12,099 bases of DNA from assembly GCA_903933995.1 (NCBI GenBank), contig CAIZMD010000176.1, positions 1 through 12,099 of the forward strand, in the 5' to 3' direction. Of this stretch, positions 5,504-12,096 are shown one piece after another. The position numbers were made by a program, and so were the translations under genes. The notes under the pieces are model-generated. The model was not told where the DNA came from, did not search any database, and saw only the letters and a program-made list of their open reading frames with translations. This stretch comes from an uncultured Bacteroidota bacterium (GTDB lineage: Bacteria > Bacteroidota > Bacteroidia > Chitinophagales > Chitinophagaceae). The first letter of the stretch is position 1. Each line of letters begins with the position of its first letter.

Positions 5504-6400
5504 TCAAGCCTTGGGATGGGCTTTGTTAAAAGTATCTTTCAATTTTTCAATGCTATTATGGGTATAGACCTGGGTGGCGGCCAAACTGCTATGGCCCAAT
5601 AATTCCTTTACCGCATTTAGGTCAGCACCATGGTTCATCAAATGAGTAGCAAAGCTATGCCTCAGAATATGGGGGCTTTTTTTCTGCACTGTAGTAACCA
5701 TGGCCAAATACTTCTTGACAAAAGCATAAACCGTTCTGGGTTGTAAGGGCCTACCCTTTTCTGTTGTAAACACATAGGCAGGTCCAGCCAACTGTTTGGG
5801 TCTATCCTGCATATAGACTGCTAATTCCTGGAGTAAATTACCTTCCACAGGAATGATCCGTTCCTTATTGCCCTTACCCAACACTTTTACTTGTTTAGAA
5901 CCCGGATCTAATTGGCTTTGTTTTAATTGGATTAACTCACTCAAACGCATACCGGTTTGGTAAAAGAGTTGCATGACCAACCGCTGGGTTCTTCCATTCC
6001 AATCATCCGGAAACTCCACAGCGGCAAAAAGGGTATCCATATCTTGTTCCGCCACAAATACGGGTAATCTTTTTTTTGCCTTCGGCGATATCACCATGGT
6101 CATGGGACTTACTTTGAGCAAACCCAAACGCATTTGGTATTTGAAAAAAGATTTGAGGGCCGATATTTTTCGGTTGATGGATTTTGAGGCTAGGTCATCG
6201 TATTCTTTGATACTTGCTAACCAGGTCTTGACCATGCCTGCTGTAATCTGCTCTAGGGCAGGTTGGTCAAATTGTTCAAGGTGTTTGAAGAATTGCTCTA
6301 GGTCTCCCTGATAGGCAATGAGGGTATGCCGCGAATAGCGTTTCTCAAACTGGAGATAGTCCAGAAAGGCGTTTAACTGTGAATAGTCACTTACGGGCAT
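5504..6400 (-). CDS. xerC: Tyrosine recombinase XerC/XerD (chromosome-dimer resolution)
   Basis: 298 residues, normal Xer length. N-terminal SAM-like core-binding domain (about 5-95) starts LNAFLDYLQFEKRYSRHTL; the catalytic domain shows the full tyrosine-recombinase set: R152 (TGMRLSEL), K176 (LGKGNKER), H244 and R247 (HILRHSFATHL), H270 (LLGHSSLAATQVY) and nucleophile Y279. Xer proteins act at the replication terminus, resolving chromosome dimers at dif with FtsK. XerC and XerD cannot be separated with certainty by eye; the rpsU/hpf neighbourhood is where the XerC-like copy usually sits. The ATG is chosen because the family N terminus aligns there and the next Met is residue 56. Directly before the ATG is a terminator hairpin whose T-run touches the start codon, so expression probably depends on read-through from rpsU. 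The second stop TAA overlaps just behind the TGA. Confidence 0.93.
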   Translation of the reverse strand: MPVSDYSQLNAFLDYLQFEKRYSRHTLIAYQGDLEQFFKHLEQFDQPALEQITAGMVKTWLASIKEYDDLASKSINRKISALKSFFKYQMRLGLLKVSPMTMVISPKAKKRLPVFVAEQDMDTLFAAVEFPDDWNGRTQRLVMQLFYQTGMRLSELIQLKQSQLDPGSKQVKVLGKGNKERIIPVEGNLLQELAVYMQDRPKQLAGPAYVFTTEKGRPLQPRTVYAFVKKYLAMVTTVQKKSPHILRHSFATHLMNHGADLNAVKELLGHSSLAATQVYTHNSIEKLKDTFNKAHPKA

Positions 6401-6435
6401 AAAAAAGTAGTCTAAAGATATAACCTTAGACTACT
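6401..6435 (-). terminator. Terminator/attenuator between rpsU and xerC
   Basis: Perfect 10-bp inverted repeat (AGTAGTCTAA / TTAGACTACT, 6406-6415 with 6426-6435), extendable by two pairs on the minus-strand RNA to leave a six-base loop, followed by five to six T residues (6406-6401). It begins 24 bases past the rpsU stop, and its T-run ends at the base before the xerC ATG. It looks like a normal rpsU terminator placed so that only read-through transcripts can express xerC. Confidence 0.85.
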
Positions 6436-6459
6436 CTATAATATTGTGATGAATAGAAA

Positions 6460-6657
6460 TTATCCTTCTATCTTACCGCTAGCAATCTGCTGCTTGTAGA
6501 TGGCTTTCAAAATCTGGCCACGACGAACTACAGATGGTTTGGTGAAAGCTTGACGCTCTCTAAGTTGCAATAAGGCTTTAGATTTTTCGAATTTCTTCTT
6601 GTACTTCTTCAGCGCTTTGTCAATGTTTTCGCAGTCTTTTGAGTCAATGATTAACAT
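6460..6657 (-). CDS. rpsU: 30S ribosomal protein bS21
   Basis: 65 residues, normal bS21 size for Bacteroidota. It begins MLIIDSKDCENIDKALKKYKKKFEK and continues with the basic helix pattern LLQLRERQAFTKPSVVRRGQ. bS21 sits on the 30S platform near the 3' end of 16S rRNA; in Bacteroidia it is known to take part in hiding the anti-Shine-Dalgarno sequence. The gene has its own consensus promoter (6691-6721) and, unlike every other gene here, a perfect SD sequence (6666-6672), which fits the known idea that rpsU translation senses free anti-SD and so bS21 level. A terminator follows, then xerC. Confidence 0.97.
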   Translation of the reverse strand: MLIIDSKDCENIDKALKKYKKKFEKSKALLQLRERQAFTKPSVVRRGQILKAIYKQQIASGKIEG

Positions 6658-6665
6658 AAATATAT

Positions 6666-6672
6666 ACCTCCT
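6666..6672 (-). promoter_or_regulatory. Strong Shine-Dalgarno sequence of rpsU
   Basis: Minus-strand AGGAGGT ends eight bases before the rpsU ATG, ideal spacing and full complementarity to the 16S 3' end core CCUCCU. No other gene in the window has anything comparable. In Bacteroidota, where SD use is rare because bS21 and its partners occlude the anti-SD, a strong SD at rpsU is established as an autoregulatory device. Confidence 0.92.
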
Positions 6673-6690
6673 CAGGCGTTTTTAGGAGCG

Positions 6691-6721
6691 CAAAGATAGC
6701 ATTTGTGTTTAAAATTCCAAA
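6691..6721 (-). promoter_or_regulatory. Promoter of rpsU
   Basis: On the minus strand TTTG (6721-6718) is followed after exactly 19 bases by TATCTTTG (6698-6691), both perfect matches to the Bacteroidota -33/-7 consensus. Transcription would start near 6685, giving a leader of about 28 bases that contains the SD. Confidence 0.82.
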
Positions 6722-6760
6722 TCAAATAGCATCAAATAAAAAAATTATCGGCCTAATTGG

Positions 6761-6767
6761 TAAATTG
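6761..6767 (+). promoter_or_regulatory. Possible -7 element directly before ribE
   Basis: TAAATTG is one T short of TAnnTTTG and ends four bases before the ribE ATG. If used, the mRNA would start at or within a base or two of the ATG, i.e. be leaderless. The match is imperfect and no -33 TTTG is placed correctly. Confidence 0.25.
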
Positions 6768-6771
6768 CAGC

Positions 6772-7362
6772 ATGTTTACAGGCATCATAGAACAAATAGG
6801 AACCATTCAGTCTATAGAGAGAAACGGGACCAACGCCAGCTTTTGGGTGGCTTCTCCCCTTTCACATGAATTAAAAATAGACCAGAGTCTAAGTCATAAC
6901 GGGGTTTGCTTAACCGTGGAAGCCATAGAAAACGGCAGCCATAAAGTAACCGCTATAGAAGAAACACTGAAAAAAACCAGTTTGGGTACCTGGCAAGAGG
7001 GTCAGATCCTGAACCTAGAACGTTGTATGGTCATGAATGGCCGTTTGGATGGGCATATTGTTCAAGGCCATGTAGACTGTACGGCCACCTGTACCTCTTT
7101 TAAAACCCTAGATGGTAGCTGGGAATACCAGTTTGAATTCCCCAATGGCTTTGGACACCTGGTCATTGAAAAGGGAAGTATTGCCGTGAATGGCACCAGT
7201 CTTACTTGTTTTGCAGTAGCAAACAATCGCTTTAGCGTAGCCATTATTCCTTATACCTATGAACATACTAGTATTCAATCAGTAAAGGAAGGTAGTATGG
7301 TCAATATAGAATTTGACATCCTGGGCAAATACGTTCAGCGCTGGATGCAACTCAAAGATTAA
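6772..7362 (+). CDS. ribE: Riboflavin synthase, alpha chain
   Basis: 196 residues from the ATG at 6772. This start is chosen over an in-frame TTG at 6757 because the protein then begins MFTGIIEQIG, the canonical N terminus of the family. Two homologous beta-barrel halves are visible: the first with NGVCLTVEAI (43-52), the second with GHIVQGHVD (94-102) and KGSIAVNGTSLT (134-145). The trimeric enzyme dismutates two 6,7-dimethyl-8-ribityllumazine molecules into riboflavin and 5-amino-6-ribitylamino-uracil, the last step of vitamin B2 synthesis. It stands alone, divergent from rpsU (114 bases between starts) and with no other rib gene visible; I see no FMN riboswitch, whose conserved elements would not fit in the short upstream gap. 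Its TAA overlaps the hscA TAA on the other strand (shared TTAA). Confidence 0.96.
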   Translation: MFTGIIEQIGTIQSIERNGTNASFWVASPLSHELKIDQSLSHNGVCLTVEAIENGSHKVTAIEETLKKTSLGTWQEGQILNLERCMVMNGRLDGHIVQGHVDCTATCTSFKTLDGSWEYQFEFPNGFGHLVIEKGSIAVNGTSLTCFAVANNRFSVAIIPYTYEHTSIQSVKEGSMVNIEFDILGKYVQRWMQLKD

Positions 7363-9215
7363 ATGGTTTTTCCTTTTAAAGCACCACTTACGGCCTGGTC
7401 CATAGCGCGCTCAGCAAATGGACGTGAAATTTCATTTAACTCTTCTATCTTACTCTGAATCAGGTTTTTATCTTCCATAGTCAAAGCCAACTGTAACGCC
7501 TGCATGGCTGCAGCAGTATCTACCAATTCGGCCTGGGTTAATAGGGCCTGATTCTTGCCAATAAACTTCTCAGTCACTGCCAAGATCTGCTCACCCTCTG
7601 TTCTAGCTTCCACCAAGGCCCTGGTAACCATGTCTTGCTTGGCATTGGTTAAGCTATCAAGCAGCATTTGCTCTACTTCTGCATCGGTTAAGCCAAACTG
7701 TGGCTTTACTTCAATACTCTGCTCTACTCCACTACGTAACTCTTTGGCTTTCACTATTAATATACCATCTGCATCAATTAAAAATTGAACTTCAACCTTG
7801 GGTAAACCAGCAGGCATTCCCGGAATTCCGGTCAGGTTAAATTCGGCCAACTTACGGTTATCCTTTACTAGATCACGCTCGCCCTGATAGACCGAGATGC
7901 GCATACTACCCTGCCCATCCACATGGGTGGTGTATTGTCTTCCCACCGATGTGGGGATCTTTGCATTTCTGGGAACCAATACATCCATCAACCCGCCCAT
8001 GGTTTCAATTCCTAGGCTTAAAGGCGTGATATCTAAGAGTAAAAAGTCTTTATTATTGCCAGCCAAGATATCGGCCTGAATAGCGGCGCCAAGGGCAACC
8101 ACTTCATCTGGATTCACTGAATCATTCACAGGCTTGCCAAAAAAGGCACTTACGGCTGCTTTTACGGCCGGAACGCGGGTACTACCTCCTACCATGACAA
8201 TAGTATCAATCTTGTCTGCTGTGAGCTTGGCATCGGCCAAAGCGCGGCCGCAACAATCAATGGTCTTGGCTATCAATGAGGCAATCAAGCCTTCAAATTC
8301 CGCTTTGGTAATACTCAAGACCTCTCCGTTCCAATCTGTGGAGAACCTATCATGGCTACTCAAATGCTTTTTGGCTTCTTCTGCCTTCAGCCTTAAACCC
8401 TGTGCCAAAGTCTGGTGTTGCTTCAGGTCTTCCATGGTAATGCCAGCAGCCTGCATCCAAAACTGCATGATGGCCCTATCTAAATCATCCCCACCCAAAT
8501 AAGTATCCCCATTGGTGCTGAGTACTTCAAATATGCCATTGCTGATCTGCAAAATGGATACGTCAAATGTTCCACCACCCAGGTCATAAACCGCAATAGT
8601 GGCTTCCTGATCCGCTTTTAAACCCAATCCATAGGCCAAACTAGCCGCAGTTGGCTCATTCACAATCCGCATCACGTCTAATCCAGCCAGCTTACCCGCA
8701 TCTCGGGTAGCCTGACGCTGGGCGTCATTAAAATAAGCCGGAACGGTAATGACCGCCTTGGTAACTGGGGTTTTTAAAATATGCTCGGCCCGTTGCTTGA
8801 GCTCTTTTAGAATAAAAGAGGATAGTTCAATGGGTGAAAAAAACTGATAACCTACCTGCACTTTTACCAGACTCTCGGTATTATCATCAATCACTTTGTA
8901 GGCAAAATAGCCCGCATTCTCTTGAATATCTTTGTAACTCTTCCCCATTAATCGCTTGGCACTGAAGATAGTACGTTGTGGATCAAGTTCTAAAAATTGA
9001 CGTGCTGTCTCCCCCACGGTGGGGTTGCCAAACTCGTCAAAATGCACAATACTGGGCACCAAACTACTGGTATTAAATTCCCTCAGGGCCACCGGTTGTT
9101 TGGTCTCGGGGTGAATAATGGCCACCAAACTATTGGTGGTACCAAGGTCTATCCCTACAATCATTTCTGCCTGCTGCAGTGATCCAGTTGCTATATTGAT
9201 GCCAATTTTTGCCAT
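7359..9215 (-). CDS. hscA: Fe-S cluster assembly Hsp70-type chaperone HscA
   Basis: 618 residues. The Hsp70 ATPase domain is complete: phosphate-1 loop GIDLGTTNS (21-29), phosphate-2 VYDLGGGTFDVS (209-220), adenosine motif MVGGSTRVPAV (341-351), linker LLLDITPLSLGIET (392-405); a substrate-binding beta domain (about 405-510) and a short helical lid follow. The roughly 19-residue N-terminal extension before the ATPase core, the length just over 600 and the C terminus GALKGKTI without the DnaK tail indicate HscA and not DnaK. HscA with co-chaperone HscB binds the scaffold IscU and promotes cluster transfer to apoproteins. The partners iscU, hscB and fdx are not in this window, so the gene is unlinked from them here. 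An RDD membrane gene lies 79 bases upstream; a -7 element (9242-9249) suggests an own promoter. Confidence 0.92.
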   Translation of the reverse strand: MAKIGINIATGSLQQAEMIVGIDLGTTNSLVAIIHPETKQPVALREFNTSSLVPSIVHFDEFGNPTVGETARQFLELDPQRTIFSAKRLMGKSYKDIQENAGYFAYKVIDDNTESLVKVQVGYQFFSPIELSSFILKELKQRAEHILKTPVTKAVITVPAYFNDAQRQATRDAGKLAGLDVMRIVNEPTAASLAYGLGLKADQEATIAVYDLGGGTFDVSILQISNGIFEVLSTNGDTYLGGDDLDRAIMQFWMQAAGITMEDLKQHQTLAQGLRLKAEEAKKHLSSHDRFSTDWNGEVLSITKAEFEGLIASLIAKTIDCCGRALADAKLTADKIDTIVMVGGSTRVPAVKAAVSAFFGKPVNDSVNPDEVVALGAAIQADILAGNNKDFLLLDITPLSLGIETMGGLMDVLVPRNAKIPTSVGRQYTTHVDGQGSMRISVYQGERDLVKDNRKLAEFNLTGIPGMPAGLPKVEVQFLIDADGILIVKAKELRSGVEQSIEVKPQFGLTDAEVEQMLLDSLTNAKQDMVTRALVEARTEGEQILAVTEKFIGKNQALLTQAELVDTAAAMQALQLALTMEDKNLIQSKIEELNEISRPFAERAMDQAVSGALKGKTI

Positions 9216-9241
9216 AAGAATGTTTAAAAGCTAGAAGAACG

Positions 9242-9249
9242 CAAATGTA
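9242..9249 (-). promoter_or_regulatory. -7 promoter element of hscA
   Basis: Minus-strand TACATTTG (followed by CG) matches TAnnTTTG fully and lies 26 bases before the hscA ATG. No TTTG is found 19-20 bases upstream, so only half of the promoter is supported. Confidence 0.5.
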
Positions 9250-9294
9250 GAACAAGCACGCTATGGGTTTGTTGCGATTTAAGGAATCTAATCC

Positions 9295-9684
9295 TCAACT
9301 TTCTACCACCCTAGTGCCGCTGAGATAATCGTGCAGGGGTACTCCCAGAAAAGCATTGAATAAAAAATCCACAATCACCAACCTACTTAGACTCCTAATT
9401 AGGATGGCCCCAAAACTAGGTTTTGTTCCTTTTAAATTCACTACTTTACTGACTGTTAAATACTTACCGGGTGTTTTATAAAATATAAGTTCAAATAGAA
9501 AATAATAAATAAACATCGCGCCAGCAAAAAACCACCAAAAATTAATGGGTTTAAAATGCCAGTTGATCACATAGAATTTCCAAAATTGAAAGCCCCCCAT
9601 GGCCAACAAAAAGACCAAGAATCCGTCTACCAGAAAATTCAGCACCCGGGTACCATCCCCTACTTTTTGCAAGTTTTCATTCAT
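9295..9684 (-). CDS. RDD family membrane protein
   Basis: 129 residues with the three traits that name the family: an Arg in the first helix region (GDGTRVLNFLVDGFLVFLL, R13 and D20), and a paired acidic-basic pattern further on (HDYLSGTRVV, 118-127). Three hydrophobic segments are visible at about 16-36, 47-69 and 92-115; between the second and third is PGKYLTVSKVV (72-82), typical of RDD proteins. The function of most members is unknown; some have been implicated in transport or ion exchange, which cannot be assumed here. It lies upstream of hscA on the same strand and divergent from tyrS (82 bases between starts). A -7 element sits only four bases before its ATG, suggesting a leaderless mRNA. 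Confidence 0.82.
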   Translation of the reverse strand: MNENLQKVGDGTRVLNFLVDGFLVFLLAMGGFQFWKFYVINWHFKPINFWWFFAGAMFIYYFLFELIFYKTPGKYLTVSKVVNLKGTKPSFGAILIRSLSRLVIVDFLFNAFLGVPLHDYLSGTRVVES

Positions 9685-9688
9685 CTGG

Positions 9689-9696
9689 CAAAAATA
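9689..9696 (-). promoter_or_regulatory. -7 element of the RDD gene, start-codon proximal
   Basis: Minus-strand TATTTTTG matches TAnnTTTG and is followed by CC; four bases later comes the RDD ATG (9684). Transcription from it would begin about at the ATG. A -33 TTTG at standard spacing is not visible. Confidence 0.4.
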
Positions 9697-9742
9697 TCGG
9701 CTTTAGCTCATTAAATTTCAATAGTCAACCAAGAGAACTAAT

Positions 9743-9750
9743 TACTTTTG
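9743..9750 (+). promoter_or_regulatory. -7 element of tyrS
   Basis: TACTTTTG matches TAnnTTTG and ends 16 bases before the tyrS ATG, so the leader would be about ten bases. Its 3' half forms the 10-base palindrome TTTGCGCAAA (9747-9756). No clear -33 element. Confidence 0.5.
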
Positions 9751-9766
9751 CGCAAATTGTCAGAAG

Positions 9767-11050
9767 ATGCATTTGATTGAAGATTTACAATGGAGGGGAA
9801 TGATCCAAGACATCATGCCCGGAACAAAGGAATTACTGGAAAAGGAAATGGTTTCTGGTTATATTGGTTTTGACCCCACATCAGACAGCCTACATATTGG
9901 TAGTCTGGTTCCTATTTTACTATTGGTGCATCTTCAAAAAGCAGGTCATAAACCCTTTGCCCTAGTGGGTGGCGCTACCGGAATGGTGGGTGATCCCAGT
10001 GGCAAAAGTGAGGAAAGAAACCTTTTGAGTGAAGAAACCTTGCAGTTTAACCAAGAAGGTGTACGCAAACAACTGAGCAAATTCTTGGACTTTAACTCAG
10101 ACAAACCCAATGCCGCTGTCATGGTTAACAACTATGACTGGTTCAAAGACTTTAGCTTTCTGCACTTTATCCGTGACGTGGGTAAGCATATTACCGTGAA
10201 CTATATGATGTCTAAAGACAGCGTAAAAAAACGTCTGGAAGGCGAAACCGGAATGAGTTTTACGGAATTTACCTACCAATTGGTGCAGGGTTATGATTTT
10301 TACTGGCTCTACCAGAACCGAAATTGCAAACTGCAAATGGGTGGTTCTGACCAATGGGGCAATATTGTTACCGGTACCGAACTGATTAGAAGAAAAGCCG
10401 GAGGCGAAGCTTTTGCCTTTACTTGCCCGCTGATTACCAAGGCCGATGGCGGCAAGTTTGGTAAAACCGAAAAAGGAAACGTTTGGCTGGACCCCAAGAA
10501 AACCAGCCCCTATCAATTCTATCAGTTCTGGTTAAACGCCAGTGACGAGGACGCCAAAAAATGGATCAAGATCTTTACCCTTCTTTCTATTGAAGAGATT
10601 GAAACCCTCTTGCAACAACAGGAAGCAGCACCCCATGAGCGTGCTTTGCAAAAGAAACTAGCCGAAGAACTCACTTGCTTTGTACATAGCCGTGCCGATT
10701 ATGATTTTGCCGTAAAAGCGTCTGAGATCTTATTTGGCAATGCCACTACCGAGATTCTCCAAAGCCTGAATGAAGAGCAACTCTTACAAGTAATGGAAGG
10801 AGTTCCCAGCATTGAGATTTCCCGTGGAACACTCACTGAAGGTTACGATTTGGTGAGCTTTTTGGCTGATACCCAGATCTTCCCCAGCAAGGGAGAAGCC
10901 CGTAAAATGTGGCAGGCTGGTGGCTTGAGTCTGAACAAATCCAAGATCTCCACCGAAAAAGCCACGGTTGTTCTGGGCGATTTACTCCAGGATAAATACT
11001 TGCTTGTTCAAAAAGGTAAGAAAAACTACTATTTGGTAAAAGCTGTCTAA
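9767..11050 (+). CDS. tyrS: Tyrosyl-tRNA synthetase
   Basis: 427 residues, normal for bacterial TyrRS. Class I signature HIGS (43-46) lies in GFDPTSDSLHIGS; the tyrosine-binding region contains GGSDQWGN (192-199); the KMSKS loop is the variant KFGKT (230-234), as in many bacterial TyrRS. The C-terminal part from about 355 is an S4-like RNA-binding domain (FPSKGEARKMWQAGG, 363-377) that recognises the long variable arm of tRNA-Tyr. The enzyme charges tRNA-Tyr with tyrosine using ATP in the cytoplasm; its substrate tRNA-Tyr(GTA) is encoded at 4629-4711 in this window. Monocistronic: divergent from the RDD gene, closed by a strong bidirectional terminator. No T-box element is visible, as expected outside Firmicutes-type regulation. 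Confidence 0.98.
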   Translation: MHLIEDLQWRGMIQDIMPGTKELLEKEMVSGYIGFDPTSDSLHIGSLVPILLLVHLQKAGHKPFALVGGATGMVGDPSGKSEERNLLSEETLQFNQEGVRKQLSKFLDFNSDKPNAAVMVNNYDWFKDFSFLHFIRDVGKHITVNYMMSKDSVKKRLEGETGMSFTEFTYQLVQGYDFYWLYQNRNCKLQMGGSDQWGNIVTGTELIRRKAGGEAFAFTCPLITKADGGKFGKTEKGNVWLDPKKTSPYQFYQFWLNASDEDAKKWIKIFTLLSIEEIETLLQQQEAAPHERALQKKLAEELTCFVHSRADYDFAVKASEILFGNATTEILQSLNEEQLLQVMEGVPSIEISRGTLTEGYDLVSFLADTQIFPSKGEARKMWQAGGLSLNKSKISTEKATVVLGDLLQDKYLLVQKGKKNYYLVKAV

Positions 11051-11067
11051 CTTATACTTGAATGCAT

Positions 11068-11107
11068 AAAAAAAGGGTTGAACCACTGCGGTTCAACCCT
11101 TTTTCTT
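11068..11107. terminator. Bidirectional terminator between tyrS and SGNH hydrolase
   Basis: Perfect 11-bp stem AGGGTTGAACC / GGTTCAACCCT (11074-11084 and 11090-11100) with loop ACTGC. A-run at 11068-11073 and T-run at 11101-11104 flank it, so it works as an intrinsic terminator on both strands for the two convergent genes. Confidence 0.95.
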
Positions 11108-11119
11108 TTATGTTCTAGC

Positions 11120-11800
11120 CTATTTTACGGCTTTGATTTCTTTCCACATGGCTTCAGCCACAAATTGCTGACCGGCTGGATTTAAGTGCACCCTATCAGA
11201 GGTCAGAATTCCCTTCTCCTTGTTCTCAGGATTGTTCTTCAAAGAATATTCATGGAACAAGCTCCTTAAGTCTACTAGTTGCAATTGCTTTTTAGCCGCA
11301 AAGCTGCGGATCCAATTGCTGTATTGGTTCAGGTCTCCGTCTTGCTGGTTACTATTGTCATGACGCTCACCAATGGCCGCAGGCGTACAAAGAATTACTT
11401 TGGCTCCACCCGCCTGAATCTTGGTTACCAGGGCCTCATAGAACTTCCCGAATTTATCATAATCAGTACCCGTTCCAGAACTGGCTTTATGCCACACATC
11501 ATTGACCCCAATATAAATGAGTACAATGTCTGGGCTTTTTTGCAACACATCCTGCTCCAAACGCAAATACAGGTCATATACTTTGTTACCACTCACCCCA
11601 GCCCCAATGGTCTCATATTTATCCGTTAACCCCTCTTTTTGAATGATGGTATCAATTAAACGGATATATCCACCAGGATTCACTCCTGCTTGGGTAATAC
11701 TATCTCCAAAAAACAATACTTTCTTTTTCTTGTCATATCTAAAAGACATCAGGATCATGCAGGCTACAAATATGCCCAGTAAAATGAGTTTGTTGGTCAT
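11120..11800 (-). CDS. SGNH/GDSL-family hydrolase with N-terminal hydrophobic anchor
   Basis: 226 residues. All SGNH blocks are visible: block I FFGDSITQAG (30-39, nucleophile S34), block II GAGVSGNK (66-73, oxyanion Gly), block III YIGVNDVW (96-103, oxyanion N100), block V SDRVHLNPAGQ (201-211, catalytic D202 and H205). Family members are esterases or lipases, often deacetylating carbohydrates or lysophospholipids. Residues 5-20 (LILLGIFVACMILMSF) form one hydrophobic segment after a Lys, consistent with a signal peptide or membrane anchor; FVAC at 11-14 resembles a lipobox only loosely. So it probably acts outside the cytoplasm, as a lipoprotein or anchored enzyme. It is alone on the minus strand, convergent with tyrS. 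Substrate is not predictable. Confidence 0.9.
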   Translation of the reverse strand: MTNKLILLGIFVACMILMSFRYDKKKKVLFFGDSITQAGVNPGGYIRLIDTIIQKEGLTDKYETIGAGVSGNKVYDLYLRLEQDVLQKSPDIVLIYIGVNDVWHKASSGTGTDYDKFGKFYEALVTKIQAGGAKVILCTPAAIGERHDNSNQQDGDLNQYSNWIRSFAAKKQLQLVDLRSLFHEYSLKNNPENKEKGILTSDRVHLNPAGQQFVAEAMWKEIKAVK

Positions 11801-11915
11801 GGCTTTGATTGAATCGATTTATTTAGGCATTAAATATAATTGTTAAAAACTTGATTACCCCTTCAAACTTCCTGATTTTCTAAGAGATATCTGTTGATTT
11901 AGGAACTGTAAATAA

Positions 11916-11999
11916 CTATTTTTGCAGCAGCAGTAGGTATTTGAGCAGAATAGCCTTAAAAAATTTGGAACATTTTGCGCGCAACCCTATTTTTGCAGC
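11916..11999 (+). repeat. Two copies of a 13-bp direct repeat carrying promoter cores
   Basis: CTATTTTTGCAGC occurs at 11916-11928 and again at 11987-11999, 71 bases apart. Each contains the full -7 element TATTTTTG. The first has TTG (11894-11896) 20 bases upstream, the second TTTG (11964-11967) 20 bases upstream. They would form tandem promoters ahead of tRNA-Gln. No gene is seen in the rest of 11801-12025. Confidence 0.65.
11964..11995 (+). promoter_or_regulatory. Promoter of tRNA-Gln
   Basis: TTTG (11964-11967), a 20-base spacer and TATTTTTG (11988-11995) match the Bacteroidota consensus in both boxes. Transcription would begin near 12002, about 24 bases before the tRNA. The spacer contains the 10-base palindrome TTGCGCGCAA (11975-11984). 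Confidence 0.75.
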
Positions 12000-12025
12000 C
12001 CATTCAATCAAACGGATGGGGGAAT

Positions 12026-12096
12026 TGCCTGATAGTATAAGGGTAGTACAACTGATTTTGGTTCAGTATGTCTTGGTTCGAATCCAGGTCGGGCAA
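12026..12096 (+). tRNA. trnQ: tRNA-Gln (anticodon TTG)
   Basis: 71-base cloverleaf at the right edge. Acceptor TGCCTGA (12026-12032) pairs with TCGGGCA (12089-12095, one wobble), discriminator A. The anticodon arm ACTGA-TTTTGGT-TCAGT gives TTG; T-arm CTTGGTTCGAATCCAGG is intact. U1-A72 as first pair is typical of tRNA-Gln. No encoded CCA. Confidence 0.95.

Noticed and set aside
5504..6400. Xer-type recombinase near tRNA genes as an integrase of a mobile island
   Set aside because: Length, motifs and the rpsU/hpf neighbourhood fit the housekeeping Xer; no att-like duplication of a tRNA 3' end was found nearby.
6757..6771. TTG start five codons upstream of the ribE ATG
   Set aside because: The family N terminus is MFTGIIE, matching the ATG at 6772; the extra five codons overlap the putative -7 element.
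6722..6771. FMN riboswitch before ribE
   Set aside because: The gap to the rpsU promoter is far too short and none of the conserved aptamer blocks is visible.
7359..9215. hscA as dnaK
   Set aside because: N-terminal extension before the ATPase core, shorter length and absence of the acidic DnaK-type C terminus favour HscA.
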